The notes: generated from the letters alone by a model not told the origin. Shown: positions 52,288 through 62,344, counted from the first letter of the stretch. The stretch is DNA of 64,000 nucleotides from Lachnoclostridium sp. (GCA_023664665.1 JAMPEY010000004.1:62001-126000); one strand, 5' to 3'. A program made the numbers and translations.

Positions 52288-54407
52288 TATACGCCGGTCT
52301 CTAATATCAGTCTGTCATAAACTTCCGTCAATGTCTGTATCATCTTGGAAGCCAGATTGTAACCGTTCTGATATTTTACCAGATTGATTGCTTCCTCGTC
52401 CTCGTCCACGCCGGATATGGAAATTCTCTGATTGTCAATAGTGTTTGCAAGGTCGGAAAAATTCTGTTGGAATTTGTTGGCGCTGGATGCATTTAACGCC
52501 ACATCCGACAGCATACACTGTAGGAATTCCGAAGCGGAAGCTCCCCTGAAGCTCATTTTTGTTTTGTCGGTAACCATGGTTCTGAGCGCTTTCAGCAAAT
52601 CATCCTGCTCCACTCCGTCGCCGGTGCTGAACTTGTTTGCCATCAGGTTAGCATCCTGCTCCATAGCGGAAAGAACATTGAAGTTTCTGGCTGTCAGGAG
52701 ATAATAGCTGTCCTGCGCCGCGCCTACGGTGATGCTTCCCACCATGCTTGCCGCCGTAACCTCCGTTACGCCTTCCGCCGTCAAAGCTGCCGCCGCCTGC
52801 GTCAGCGCCTCGGCATCCGTGATAGGCGTGCCTGCTTGCTGCGCCTGATCTTTTAATTGATTTGCGCGGGTTGTCAGCTTTGCCTGATAATCCTTATAAG
52901 CCAGCACCTTTTCGTTCTGTTTCTGTACAAATAAGTCATATCTTGTATCAATGGTGCCGTTTGTGCCGTCCGGAAAATCAAACTGCTCCGTACCGACGGC
53001 ATCATCTCCGGTAAACAGAATAACGCCTTCCCTGTTTTGGGCGGTATAACCGCTTGTAAGGATATCGTTAAACTTCTGGGAGAAAGTTCTGATCCATTCA
53101 TTCATCTGGTTCATGTAATACGGAATACCCTGATAGGAAATGCTGGCGCCGATATCCGCGGGTTTATTCTGACGGTCGTTGGTGACGCGTCTGGGATTTT
53201 TCTCGCCGTTCCCCGCCTTGGACAGGGTAAAAGTATAGGAGTGAACCGCCTCGCCGTTCTCGTCATAAGAACAGGTGTAAGACCAGGAATCATAGTAAAA
53301 TTCCTGATTGCCCAGATTGATAATACCGCCCTGGTCGGAAAGATTACATTTATTCAAATCCTGCAGATATACCCGCCCCACTGTAACGGTAACGGTGTCA
53401 TGCAGAAATCCTTCGGCATCCGTAGTTTCTCCCACGCTTGTAACCGTGCCATGGAAATTTTCGCCGTTATTACCGTCTCTCATTTGTACCAGGCCCTTTA
53501 AATTACCGCCCATTGCGGCATTATAAAGGTTAAACTTCTGACCGTCCTCCCAATATACATCGTACAGACCGTCGATATCCGTCTGGTTCACTTTCTCATA
53601 ACTGCGCCTTGCGACACATTCCAATCCCCGGTATTCATTGGTGTCAACCAAAAGCTGTCCGCCCGCAATCTTCACAAGGAAACGGTTTCCTCCGGTCTCA
53701 CGATCCGGATTATTGGAATCCGTAATAGGCACTTCCTTGATATCAACATCCACGATTTCCGAAAGTTCATCAATCAGAAGGGTTCTCCTGTCCCGCAGCT
53801 CGTTTGCCTTAATTCCGGTTAACTCGATGGTATTGATCTGTTTATTTAAAGTGGCAATCTCTCCCGCAAGGGAATTGATCTGGTCAACCTTTAATTTGAT
53901 TTCCTGATTGACATCCTTCTGCATGGTCTCCAGATTGCCTGCCAGACCGTTGAAATATTCCGTCAGATCTCCGGCACACCCGATAAACTGAGCCTTGGCA
54001 TTGACGCTGCTGGGATCCTTTAACAACTCCTGTATGCCTTTTATCATCATCTGGTCAAAAATTGTCTTAAACCCGGCATTTTCACCGGTATCGTCAAAAT
54101 ATGTCTCAATCTGCTGCGCATAATACTGCTTCATATTGTACTCGCCAAGCCGGGTATTATTCTCCCAATACTTGCCGTCATAAAATTCATCCCTGACACG
54201 CTCGATTGCCAATGTCTCAACGCCGGCGCCCGCACAGCCGTAAGCTTCAAATACACGCAGGGCATTGTATGCCTGCTGGCTTACCTGCTGCCTGCTGTAG
54301 CCTTCCGTATGCACATTTGCAATATTATTGCTGGTGGTGTTTAAAGCGGCATTGCTGGCTAACAACCCCGTATATGCAATATTCAGTCCAAAAAATTGTG
54401 ATGGCAT
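52287..54407 (-). CDS. flgK: Flagellar hook-associated protein 1, FlgK (copy 1)
   Basis: A 706-residue HAP1. N-terminal MPSQFFGLNIAYTGLLASNAALNTTSNNIANVHTEGYSRQQVSQQ is the conserved start, and the C-terminal end ISGVDEDEEAINLVKYQNGYNLASKMIQTLTEVYDRLILETGV the conserved finish. The middle part has low similarity to other FlgK. It is one of two tandem flgK-like genes. Start codon ATG 54407 with GGAGG. Confidence 0.93.
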   Translation of the reverse strand: MPSQFFGLNIAYTGLLASNAALNTTSNNIANVHTEGYSRQQVSQQAYNALRVFEAYGCAGAGVETLAIERVRDEFYDGKYWENNTRLGEYNMKQYYAQQIETYFDDTGENAGFKTIFDQMMIKGIQELLKDPSSVNAKAQFIGCAGDLTEYFNGLAGNLETMQKDVNQEIKLKVDQINSLAGEIATLNKQINTIELTGIKANELRDRRTLLIDELSEIVDVDIKEVPITDSNNPDRETGGNRFLVKIAGGQLLVDTNEYRGLECVARRSYEKVNQTDIDGLYDVYWEDGQKFNLYNAAMGGNLKGLVQMRDGNNGENFHGTVTSVGETTDAEGFLHDTVTVTVGRVYLQDLNKCNLSDQGGIINLGNQEFYYDSWSYTCSYDENGEAVHSYTFTLSKAGNGEKNPRRVTNDRQNKPADIGASISYQGIPYYMNQMNEWIRTFSQKFNDILTSGYTAQNREGVILFTGDDAVGTEQFDFPDGTNGTIDTRYDLFVQKQNEKVLAYKDYQAKLTTRANQLKDQAQQAGTPITDAEALTQAAAALTAEGVTEVTAASMVGSITVGAAQDSYYLLTARNFNVLSAMEQDANLMANKFSTGDGVEQDDLLKALRTMVTDKTKMSFRGASASEFLQCMLSDVALNASSANKFQQNFSDLANTIDNQRISISGVDEDEEAINLVKYQNGYNLASKMIQTLTEVYDRLILETGV

Positions 54408-54420
54408 AGCCGCCTCCTTA

Positions 54421-56187
54421 CTATACTCCTAAAGTATTGAGAATGTGCTCCAGCATCTCGTCAACCACATTAATGTAACGGCTGGATGCATTGTATGCGT
54501 TCTGAAATTTTATCATATTGGAAAGCTCTTCATCCGAAGAAACCGCTACAACCTGATCCCTTGCAGCCAAAGTGGATTCCACCGTGTTCTCCTGATTCTC
54601 ATAAATACTGCGGAATACCGACCCCGAATTTGCTACCTGTGCTACCAGATCAATATAATAGCCGTTAAAGGAAGTCGTCTTCCTCACATTGGGATTTAAG
54701 GTGTAGACCTCTTCCGTAAATGCCTTTTTCAAGGCTTCCACCGTCTCCTTATCCACCTTATCCTCAGAACCGTCCTTCAGTCTGAATCCCAAGTTGGAAG
54801 GGTTCTGCATCAATTCCGGATTCACGCGGAGATTGTCTATCGTGTAGAGCGTATCCTGCTGCTCCAAGTCCTCTTCCACATACACCCAAAAGTCTCCGGT
54901 ATTGCCGTTCGCATCGGTTGCCGTCACCTTCCTGTAACCTTCCGTGGTATATTTGGTGAACATCTGGAGAGGGCTTCCGTCCTCCGCCCTCATATAACCG
55001 CCTACATCATCCTTGGCATAATGCGCATTCTTCAGTATGGCTGCAGTGGTTCCGTTTTCAAATCTCACATTGGTCAGAGTACCCTCTTCCACTCCGGCGG
55101 CAGTTGCCAGAATCTCGTTGATCTTGCCGGATACATTGTGCACCAGCTGGTCAAACTCTGCCTGAATATTCATGATAACCGATTGGGAAATCTGATCGTA
55201 ATTGTTCCCGGCGATATCGCTGTAATTCGCCCGGTGGTCGCCCCTCGCCAAAAGCATGGCTTTCAGTCCGCCCACATCAGTACCCAAATCGGAGGAAATT
55301 TCAATATTTAAATTAAAGACTTCCGCACCGTCAATGTTATATTTTCTGGTTCCGTCCGGCAATACCCTGTAGGTTGCGTTCTGGGGCCAGAACGGTGTAT
55401 AAAATCCTGTGGTTGCATCCGTATCCATGCTGATTTCATAACACATACCGCCTTTTACGAAATCAACGCCCTCTATCTGAACCGCTACATTTCCGAGAGC
55501 ATCTTCCTGCCAGGTCATATTGGTCAGCTCCGCCAATTCATCCAGCATTCTGTTTCTGGTATCCCGAAGGTCGTTGGGATGCTCTATCCCGCCTACTTCA
55601 ATGGAACGAATCCTGTCATTTAACTCTAAAATAGCATGCCCATATTCATTAATCTTATCAACCTGCTGCTTGATCTGCAGATTCAGATTGTCCTGATAAG
55701 AAGAAAGTCCGTCATAGATAGCCGCCGCCCTTTCCACAAACTCAGAAGCCCTCTGCACGAAAAGCCCCTGTGTCACAGAGCTGCAGGGATCTTTGCTGAG
55801 TTCCTGCACCGCAGTCCACAAATCGCTCAAGGGATTCTGGAACGCCTCGCCGTTTAATTCTCCCAGCAGGCTTTCCACTTCCTCCAGCACTTCCGTGGAT
55901 ACCTGATAAAACATACTGCGCCCCGATTCTTTGCGGTATGCTTTATCCAAAAAATAATCCCTTACCTGTTTTACATTGGAATAGGTGACGCCCAATCCCG
56001 TCTGTTTATTTGATACGATTCTGGGATCCGTCGCGATGGTAACATAGCTCTTGTCGGACTGTTGAACCTGCTGTCTGGTATAACCCACAGTGTCCACATT
56101 AGAAAGATTATGCGCTGTGGTATTCAGCGCATTTTGACTTGTCTGTAATCCGGATACTCCTATATATAAATTTGACATCAATGACAT
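54421..56187 (-). CDS. flgK: Flagellar hook-associated protein 1, FlgK (copy 2)
   Basis: A 588-residue HAP1. MSNLYIGVSGLQTSQNALNTTAHNLSNVDTVGYTRQQVQQSDKSY and the end MIKFQNAYNASSRYINVVDEMLEHILNTLGV are typical. It is more divergent from copy 1 than one would expect for a recent duplication. Both lie in the flgM-flgN-flgK-flgK-flgL operon. Only 13 bp separate the two. The start at 56187 follows AGGTGAG; GTG 56196 is an alternative. Confidence 0.92.
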   Translation of the reverse strand: MSLMSNLYIGVSGLQTSQNALNTTAHNLSNVDTVGYTRQQVQQSDKSYVTIATDPRIVSNKQTGLGVTYSNVKQVRDYFLDKAYRKESGRSMFYQVSTEVLEEVESLLGELNGEAFQNPLSDLWTAVQELSKDPCSSVTQGLFVQRASEFVERAAAIYDGLSSYQDNLNLQIKQQVDKINEYGHAILELNDRIRSIEVGGIEHPNDLRDTRNRMLDELAELTNMTWQEDALGNVAVQIEGVDFVKGGMCYEISMDTDATTGFYTPFWPQNATYRVLPDGTRKYNIDGAEVFNLNIEISSDLGTDVGGLKAMLLARGDHRANYSDIAGNNYDQISQSVIMNIQAEFDQLVHNVSGKINEILATAAGVEEGTLTNVRFENGTTAAILKNAHYAKDDVGGYMRAEDGSPLQMFTKYTTEGYRKVTATDANGNTGDFWVYVEEDLEQQDTLYTIDNLRVNPELMQNPSNLGFRLKDGSEDKVDKETVEALKKAFTEEVYTLNPNVRKTTSFNGYYIDLVAQVANSGSVFRSIYENQENTVESTLAARDQVVAVSSDEELSNMIKFQNAYNASSRYINVVDEMLEHILNTLGV

Positions 56188-56227
56188 AATACTCACCTCT
56201 ATATCTCACAAGGATGCGGCTTACAGG

Positions 56228-56746
56228 CTATTGCTTGGCGTCAAATCCTTTGCTGGTGACACCCATGGTATTTCCTGTATTATATGCGCCTTTGTTATAA
56301 TTTGCTGTCTCGGGCGCCGCTTTCATTGCCTGTAAAAGGTTCATTTCAAATTCTACCATCTCCAGCGCATTATTCAACAGCTCCCTGTTCTGCTCATTTA
56401 CCCTCTGCAGACCCCTCACCGACGCCTGTAACTTATCATGTATCTCCGTCAGTGTCCTTTGTTCCTCGGGTCTTGCGGAAAGCATGGCAATCAAATCAGT
56501 CAATTTTAATGTTTTAACATCCTTGTTCAACACATTGGCAATATCCGCAGTAACCTCCACCCGTTTTTTCTCCAGATTGGCGATTCTGCTTACCATATCC
56601 TGCTCGTCATCCGTGATTTTTTGTAATGCTTCCAAATTGCCGCTTATAATGATCGGCGTTTTCTTTTGAGATAGTCCAAGCAGCCCCTCATATTCACTGT
56701 TCTCTTTCTCCAGTACCTCTATCAGGTTCTCCATTAAACTAGCCAC
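56228..56746 (-). CDS. flgN: Flagellar export chaperone FlgN
   Basis: A 172-residue, mainly helical protein. LMENLIEVLEKENSEYEGLLGLSQKKTPIIISGNLEALQKITDDEQDMVSRIANLEKKR is the FlgN pattern. FlgN escorts FlgK and FlgL to the export gate. It lies 5 bp downstream of flgM and upstream of flgK, as usual in Firmicutes. Confidence 0.88.
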   Translation of the reverse strand: MASLMENLIEVLEKENSEYEGLLGLSQKKTPIIISGNLEALQKITDDEQDMVSRIANLEKKRVEVTADIANVLNKDVKTLKLTDLIAMLSARPEEQRTLTEIHDKLQASVRGLQRVNEQNRELLNNALEMVEFEMNLLQAMKAAPETANYNKGAYNTGNTMGVTSKGFDAKQ

Positions 56747-56751
56747 TTGAA

Positions 56752-57030
56752 CTACCTCATTTCTTCGTACTTCTTTAACAGTTTGTCAGCAAAAGTGTTG
56801 GTATCTACAGAATAACTTCCGCTCTGGATTTTTGCTTTAATGGAAGCTGTCAGCTCTTCCCTTACATCGGGAGCGCTTGCAACTGCCGCCTTAGCCGTCT
56901 GATAATCTTTGCCCTGACTGCTGATCTGCAGCTGGTCGTTCGTACGGGTTCCGGCTTTGGCTTTCTTACTCTGGTTCACCTTTTGTGACTGATAAATCTG
57001 CTGTACTTGTGTGTAGGCCTCTATACGCAT
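56752..57030 (-). CDS. flgM: Anti-sigma-28 factor FlgM
   Basis: A 92-residue protein. RIEAYTQVQQIYQSQKVNQSKKA at the start and the C-terminal AAVASAPDVREELTASIKAKIQSGSYSVDTNTFADKLLKKYEEM (the sigma-28-binding helices) are typical. FlgM holds sigma-28 until it is exported after hook completion. The gene has its own sigma-28 promoter (57076-57102), giving feedback. Confidence 0.92.
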   Translation of the reverse strand: MRIEAYTQVQQIYQSQKVNQSKKAKAGTRTNDQLQISSQGKDYQTAKAAVASAPDVREELTASIKAKIQSGSYSVDTNTFADKLLKKYEEMR

Positions 57031-57075
57031 ATGGATTCCTCCTTTCCATTATTACATCTGACTTACTTGTAATAA

Positions 57076-57102
57076 TTATCGGCGGTTTCCAAAAATACTT
57101 TA
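57076..57102 (-). promoter_or_regulatory. Perfect sigma-28 promoter of the flgM operon
   Basis: Minus-strand TAAA, 15-bp spacer, GCCGATAA; matches the consensus completely. It begins 46 bp upstream of the flgM ATG and drives flgM-flgN-flgK-flgK-flgL-fliW-csrA. Confidence 0.88.
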
Positions 57103-57121
57103 GGGCAGATTGCAAAAAAGA

Positions 57122-58882
57122 CTATTTCAATCTGTCCGCCATCTCATAAAAATGACTATAAATCCCTTTCTTTTCCAACAATTGCCGGTGGCTGCCTTCC
57201 TCCACGATTCCCTCTTCCGTCAACACCAGAATCCTGTCCGAATTTTTAATGCTGGACAATCTGTGGGCAATGGTCAGGGTGGTCCGTCCCTCTGACAGCT
57301 TCGCAAGAGAGCTTGCCACCGCGAATTCGCTTTCATTGTCAAGGGCAGAGGTAGCCTCGTCCAAAATAATAATGGGCGGATTTTTTAAAAATACTCTTGC
57401 GATACTGATTCTCTGCTTCTGCCCGCCGGACAGTTTAACGCCGCGCTCTCCCACATAAGTATGGTATCCATCCTTTAATTCCATAATGAAATCATGGGCG
57501 CCCGCCCTTTTTGCCGCCTCCTCCACCTCCGCTTCGGAAGCCTCCGGCTTTCCGTAAGCAATATTTTCATAGACGGTTCCCGAGAATAAATAAACATCCT
57601 GCTGTACAATGCCGATATTACCGCGCAGGCTTTTTAAGGTAAATTCCTTGATATTTCTGCCATCCAGCAAAATCCTTCCCTGTGTGACATCATAAAACCG
57701 GGGAATCAGATTGCACAGAGTGGTCTTCCCTCCGCCGGAAGGTCCCACAATAGCCACCTTTTCCCCTGCCCCAATCTGCAGATTCAGTCCTTCAAATACT
57801 CTGTTATGGTCATCCTGATATTCAAAACCCACATTTTCAAAAACAATGTTTCCCTTAGGATTTTTCAACTCCACCGCTCCCGGCTCGTCAAAAATTTCTA
57901 TGTCCGCATCCAGAATCTCCAGAAAACGCTCAATGCCCGTCATGCCCCGCTGAAACTGTTCGGCAAACTCAATAATGCGGCGTATCGTGGCGATCAGCGT
58001 GGTCACATACAGCATATACGCCACTAAGTCCCCCGGCGCAATCAGTCCTTCTATCATAAAAAAGCCGCCTGCCACTACCACCGTCAGATACATCAGCCCG
58101 TCAAAAAGCTTCACTGTGGTCTGAAATTGCGCCATGTACCGGTAGGATTCCTTCTTGATGTCAAAAAACGCCCGATTGTCCCGCTCAAATTTCTCCGTCT
58201 CAATCTCCTCATTGGCAAACGCCTTGACTACCTTATGTCCTAAAAGACTGTCCTCAATCCGGGCATTCAATTCCCCAATCTGATACCGCTGCTTGCGGAA
58301 TGCGGCTCTCATGCGGAAATTTAAAGCCATACATACCACGGTCATCAGGGGAACACATAAAAAAATCAACAGAGTCAGCCACAGATTCACGCCCGCCAGA
58401 ATGAAAAAGGATATGAGCGTCTTGATTCCCGCAATAAAAAACTCCTCCGGGCAATGGTGGGCAAACTCCGTCACATCAAACAAATCATTGGAAATACGCC
58501 CCATAATCTGTCCCACTTTTGTATTGTTATAATAAGTATTGGACAGCCTCTGCAGATGTTCATAAGCATCACGCCGCATATCCGTCTCAATCTTCGCTCC
58601 CATCACATGTCCCATATCCGCCATGTAATAACCCGCAATACAATCCACAATCCGAAGTATCAGATACAAAATCCCCAGACCGCCCACGGTCTTCATGGAC
58701 AAGGCAGCCAAATCCCTTAACCCTTCATTGGTAATATAGCGCATAATTAACGGCAGCACCAGCTCGCAGACCGTAGTCAGCGCCGCACAGAACAAATCCA
58801 TGCACATTGTTTTTTTGTATTTCATTAAGTACGGTACAAACCTATGCAATAATTCTTTGGAAGCATACTGCTTTGATTCCAT
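57122..58882 (-). CDS. ABC transporter, ATP-binding/permease (MsbA-like exporter half-transporter)
   Basis: A 586-residue protein with an N-terminal membrane domain (~residues 1-320; hydrophobic segments such as MCMDLFCAALTTVCELVLPLIM, VGGLGILYLILRIVDCI, FFILAGVNLWLTLLIFLCVPLMTV and VVVAGGFFMIEGLI) and a C-terminal nucleotide-binding domain: VAIVGPSGGGKTTLCNLI (Walker A), GNIGIVQQDVYLFSGTVYENIAYG (Q-loop), VKLSGGQKQRISIARVFLKNPPIIILDEATSALDNESE (signature and Walker B), LTIAHRLSSI (H-loop). The substrate is unknown. It sits beside, and divergently from, an XRE regulator. Start ATG 58882 with GAGAGGA. Confidence 0.93.
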   Translation of the reverse strand: MESKQYASKELLHRFVPYLMKYKKTMCMDLFCAALTTVCELVLPLIMRYITNEGLRDLAALSMKTVGGLGILYLILRIVDCIAGYYMADMGHVMGAKIETDMRRDAYEHLQRLSNTYYNNTKVGQIMGRISNDLFDVTEFAHHCPEEFFIAGIKTLISFFILAGVNLWLTLLIFLCVPLMTVVCMALNFRMRAAFRKQRYQIGELNARIEDSLLGHKVVKAFANEEIETEKFERDNRAFFDIKKESYRYMAQFQTTVKLFDGLMYLTVVVAGGFFMIEGLIAPGDLVAYMLYVTTLIATIRRIIEFAEQFQRGMTGIERFLEILDADIEIFDEPGAVELKNPKGNIVFENVGFEYQDDHNRVFEGLNLQIGAGEKVAIVGPSGGGKTTLCNLIPRFYDVTQGRILLDGRNIKEFTLKSLRGNIGIVQQDVYLFSGTVYENIAYGKPEASEAEVEEAAKRAGAHDFIMELKDGYHTYVGERGVKLSGGQKQRISIARVFLKNPPIIILDEATSALDNESEFAVASSLAKLSEGRTTLTIAHRLSSIKNSDRILVLTEEGIVEEGSHRQLLEKKGIYSHFYEMADRLK

Positions 58883-59040
58883 GATTTTTTCCTCTCTCAA
58901 AATATGAAAACAGCTTTCGATTTATTTTAAATTTATTATTTTTTGCATTTTCCTTTTTTACTTTAACACCGCCATTTACCTCTGCCAATGCTGTAAAATA
59001 GAAACTGGAAATTTCTTAATTGACACAAAGGAGGAGGCTC

Positions 59041-59445
59041 ATGGTGTCTGACATGACAATCGGTGAAATTCTGGCAGAACTTCGCACGGAAAGAGACATC
59101 TATCAAAAGGAGTTAGCCCTTTATTTAAATGTTTCCATTGCCACAATCTCCAATTATGAAAAGGGCATTCATTATCCTGATTTGGAAACGCTTGGAAAAT
59201 TGGCGGACTTTTTCGGTGTGACTACGGATTATCTTTTAAATCGAACCAAGTACCGTTATACTCCCACAGATTTAAACCGCTGTCTGACCAAGAATTATAC
59301 GGCGGCGAATCTGCTCAACACCACTCTGGAACTGTCTCCGAAAGACCGCCGGCTTTTAGTGGATTATGCCGAACTTCTAAAGCTGCGCCAGCAGGTAAAT
59401 GCAATGAAGCAGACACAAAATAGTGAAAAGGAGCATATCACTTAA
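59041..59445 (+). CDS. XRE-family HTH transcriptional regulator
   Basis: A 134-residue protein. IGEILAELRTERDIYQKELALYLNVSIATISNYEKGIHYPDLETLGKLADFFGVTTDYLLNRTKY is a complete Cro/C1-type HTH in residues 5-70. The C-terminal 65 residues carry a helical region (LSPKDRRLLVDYAELLKLRQQVNAMKQ). It is divergent from the ABC transporter, which it may regulate. AAAGGAGGAGG precedes ATG 59041; a TTG at 59020 is the alternative. Confidence 0.9.
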   Translation: MVSDMTIGEILAELRTERDIYQKELALYLNVSIATISNYEKGIHYPDLETLGKLADFFGVTTDYLLNRTKYRYTPTDLNRCLTKNYTAANLLNTTLELSPKDRRLLVDYAELLKLRQQVNAMKQTQNSEKEHIT

Positions 59446-59461
59446 CGGATAGCTCCTTTTT
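59426..59461. terminator. Bidirectional rho-independent terminator between the XRE gene and rplQ
   Basis: AAAAGGAGC and GCTCCTTTTT enclose a 17-base loop. Both strands end in a T-run, so it can terminate the XRE gene and, on the minus strand, the rplQ transcript (stop at 59487). Confidence 0.75.
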
Positions 59462-59486
59462 CCATATCATGCCGTTTACACAGACA

Positions 59487-60092
59487 TTATACCAATTCAA
59501 GCACTACTTCCATAGCTGCATCGCCCTTGCGCTGTCCCATCTTAATGATCCGGGTGTAGCCGCCCTTGCGGTCCGCATACTTAGGACCGTACTCATCAAA
59601 CAGTTTTGCCACCAAATCAACCTTCTTGGTGTTTCTCTTTCTGCCGGCTGCTTCCATGGGCACATCCACAACAGGATTTAACACCCTAAGCATCTGGTGC
59701 CTTGCATGGAGTCTGGAAGGCAGATCTTTCTTGATTTCCTTCTCTACCTCATCGTAAACCGTAACCGTAACACCGTTCTCTATTCTGAGAATCTTGCCGT
59801 CCTTGTCGCGGTGAGTCTCGGAAAGAACCTTTCCGGTATCCTTGTCAACAATCTGTTTTACCCTCTTGCCGTCCTTGTCCTTGCGGGCAACCTTTGCGGT
59901 TACCTTAACAGTCTCATAGTTGTCCTTTTCCTTGACTGCCAACGCAATCAGACCTTCTGCAATCTTTTTCACTTCCTTAGCCTTAGCCTCGGTGGTAACA
60001 ATCTTTCCATGATAAATCAAAGCCGTTACCTGATTTCTCAATAATGCCTTTCTCTGGGCAGATGTTCTGCCGAGCTTCCTATACTTTGCCAT
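59487..60092 (-). CDS. rplQ: 50S ribosomal protein L17
   Basis: A 201-residue L17, about 80 residues longer than Escherichia coli L17. The N-terminal part [48 protein letters not shown] and the C-terminal [25 protein letters not shown] are conserved. The extra part (roughly residues 62-140), rich in Lys, Asp and Val, includes [33 protein letters not shown] and occurs in the Lachnospiraceae lineage. The ATG at 60092 has GGAAGATAAC; a longer start at 60188 is not needed. Last gene of the alpha operon. Confidence 0.93.
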   Translation of the reverse strand: MAKYRKLGRTSAQRKALLRNQVTALIYHGKIVTTEAKAKEVKKIAEGLIALAVKEKDNYETVKVTAKVARKDKDGKRVKQIVDKDTGKVLSETHRDKDGKILRIENGVTVTVYDEVEKEIKKDLPSRLHARHQMLRVLNPVVDVPMEAAGRKRNTKKVDLVAKLFDEYGPKYADRKGGYTRIIKMGQRKGDAAMEVVLELV

Positions 60093-60190
60093 GTTATCTT
60101 CCTTTCTCCGTTCATGGTACATCCGGCCACGCCTTTTGGACTTACTTACCGAATGTCTGAGGCATGAAACGCCTGTTTTTATTGCCATTT

Positions 60191-60244
60191 AGAGATGCCA
60201 CATATGCGCCCGCCGGACTTACCATATGTGGGAGCGAAATCTCT
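60191..60244. repeat. Nested inverted repeat between rpoA and rplQ
   Basis: Outer arms AGAGAT/ATCTCT, inner arms CCACATATG/CATATGTGG with a 16-bp loop. A strong RNA hairpin would form in the rpoA-rplQ transcript. It has no T-run, so it is not a classic terminator. Confidence 0.7.
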
Positions 60245-60249
60245 GCTCG

Positions 60250-61206
60250 CTATTCCTCGCTGGAATTCAGCTGCAAGCCTAACTCTTTCAGCTTTGCCAG
60301 CACTTCTTCCAACGACTTGCGTCCCAGATTACGAACCTTCATCATATCCTCGGAAGTTCTGTTGGTCAGTTCTTCCACGGTATTAATTCCGGCTCTCTTC
60401 AGACAGTTGTAGGAACGAACGGAAAGCTCAAGCTCGTCGATGCTCATCTCCAGAACTTTTTCCTTCTCGTCATCTTCCTTCTCTATCATAACTTCCGCAT
60501 TTTTTGCGTTCTCGGACAAATCAATAAAGAGTTTCAAATGCTCGCTGAGCACTTTCGCAGCAAGACTGACTGCCTCGTCCGGAATCAAGGTTCCGTTCGT
60601 CCAGACATCCAATGTCAGTTTGTCATAATCCGTACTCTGACCTACACGGGTATTCTCTACCGTAACATTCACCCTCTCCACAGGAGTATAGATGGAGTCA
60701 ACGGCAATCACGCCAATCGGTAAATCTTCGTGTTTATTTTTTTCTGCGCTTACATAGCCTCTGCCCTTGGTAATGGTCAGTTCCATGTAAAGCTTGGCAT
60801 CCTTGCCGCTCAATGTAGCAATCACCAAATCGGGATTCAAAATTTCAATATCCTGATCCACCTGAATATCGGATGCCTTGATAACACCTTCGCCTTCAAA
60901 CTCAATATAGGCAGTCTTATCTTCATTGGTCTCGCTGTTATTTTTAATGGCAAGACTCTTGATATTCATGATAATCTCGGTTACATCTTCTTTGATTCCC
61001 GGAATGGAGCTGAATTCATGAAGAACACCTTCTATTTTCACCTGACTCACCGCAACACCGGGAAGAGAAGACAGCATAATTCTTCTCAAAGAGTTGCCCA
61101 GAGTAATTCCGTAGCCTCTTTCCAAAGGCTTTACCACGAATTTACCGTATTTCTTGTCTTCTGAAATCTCAGTAACCTCAATATTCGGTCTCTCAAAATC
61201 AAACAC
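60250..61206 (-). CDS. rpoA: RNA polymerase subunit alpha
   Basis: A 318-residue protein. [59 protein letters not shown] is the conserved alpha-NTD dimerisation region, and [43 protein letters not shown] is the alpha-CTD that binds UP elements. Full length. Part of the alpha operon between rpsD and rplQ. Confidence 0.97.
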   Translation of the reverse strand: MFDFERPNIEVTEISEDKKYGKFVVKPLERGYGITLGNSLRRIMLSSLPGVAVSQVKIEGVLHEFSSIPGIKEDVTEIIMNIKSLAIKNNSETNEDKTAYIEFEGEGVIKASDIQVDQDIEILNPDLVIATLSGKDAKLYMELTITKGRGYVSAEKNKHEDLPIGVIAVDSIYTPVERVNVTVENTRVGQSTDYDKLTLDVWTNGTLIPDEAVSLAAKVLSEHLKLFIDLSENAKNAEVMIEKEDDEKEKVLEMSIDELELSVRSYNCLKRAGINTVEELTNRTSEDMMKVRNLGRKSLEEVLAKLKELGLQLNSSEE

Positions 61207-61251
61207 TGCAAATACCCTCCTTTACGAACATCCTTATAAATGTGCCGTTTA

Positions 61252-61845
61252 TTACTTAGAGTACAGCTCGACAATCAACATTTCATTTACAGGAACATCA
61301 ATCATCTCTCTGGTAGGAAGGTTCTTGATGGTTCCCTTGAAGTTCTCAATGTCAACATCCATCCATTCGGGTACTAATCTGCCTGCGGTTACTTCAAGGA
61401 TATCCTTGTATCTCTGCATGGATTTTGCCTTCTCCTTGATTTCAATAACATCGCCTGCCTTGATTAAATAAGAAGGGATATTCACCTGCTTACCGTTTAC
61501 CAAAACATGCTTATGTCCGACAACCTGTCTTGCCTCTCTTCTGGTTCTCGCAAAGCCCATTCTGAAGATTACATTATCCAATCTGCTCTCCAGCATAACC
61601 ATCAGATTTTCACCGGTCATGCCCTTCATTCTGTCGGCTTTCTCATAGTAATTTCTGAAAGGCTTCTCCAATACGCCATAGATAAACTTTGCCTTCTGCT
61701 TCTCTCTCAGCTGAAGTCCATATTCACTTACTTTCTTTCCTGCTCTCGGTGAAGTTCTTTTAGACTTCTTGTCATAGCCCAAATAGGAAGGCTCAAGGCC
61801 GAGAGCTCTGCATCTTTTTAATACGGGTACGCGATTTACTGCCAT
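61252..61845 (-). CDS. rpsD: 30S ribosomal protein S4
   Basis: A 197-residue S4 of the C-minus type (no N-terminal zinc cysteine set). [18 protein letters not shown] at the start, [67 protein letters not shown] is the S4 RNA-binding domain. Standard position between rpsK and rpoA. Confidence 0.97.
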   Translation of the reverse strand: MAVNRVPVLKRCRALGLEPSYLGYDKKSKRTSPRAGKKVSEYGLQLREKQKAKFIYGVLEKPFRNYYEKADRMKGMTGENLMVMLESRLDNVIFRMGFARTRREARQVVGHKHVLVNGKQVNIPSYLIKAGDVIEIKEKAKSMQRYKDILEVTAGRLVPEWMDVDIENFKGTIKNLPTREMIDVPVNEMLIVELYSK

Positions 61846-61948
61846 TTTGATTTCTCCTTATAATATTGTTTACAGTGCCTGGTGACAGGCGCTTTGCCTT
61901 CTATCCGGCACTTTCTTCCAACACAGTTACATTGCCGCAAACGATAAA

Positions 61949-62344
61949 CTATACACGGCGGCGCTTGGGAGGACGGCATCCGTTGTGAGGAACCGGAGTT
62001 ACATCACAAATGCTTACGACCTCAAGTCCTGCTGCGGACAATGCCCTGATTGCCGCTTCCCGTCCCGAACCGGGACCCTTTACAAATACATCGACGGATT
62101 TCAATCCATGTACTAAAGCAGCCTTGGTAGCCGTTTCAGCCGCCATCTGTGCAGCATATGGAGTAGATTTCCTTGAACCTCTAAAGCCAAGACCGCCGGC
62201 ACTTGCCCAGCTCAGCGCATTTCCTTCGGTATCTGTCAATGTAACGATTGTATTATTGAAAGATGCCTGAATATGTGCCTGTCCCCGTTCAACGTTTTTC
62301 TTGACACGCTTCTTTGTTACTTTCTTTGCAACAGTTTTTGCCAT
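61949..62344 (-). CDS. rpsK: 30S ribosomal protein S11
   Basis: A 131-residue S11. [111 protein letters not shown] is fully diagnostic. Alpha operon member. Confidence 0.98.
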   Translation of the reverse strand: MAKTVAKKVTKKRVKKNVERGQAHIQASFNNTIVTLTDTEGNALSWASAGGLGFRGSRKSTPYAAQMAAETATKAALVHGLKSVDVFVKGPGSGREAAIRALSAAGLEVVSICDVTPVPHNGCRPPKRRRV

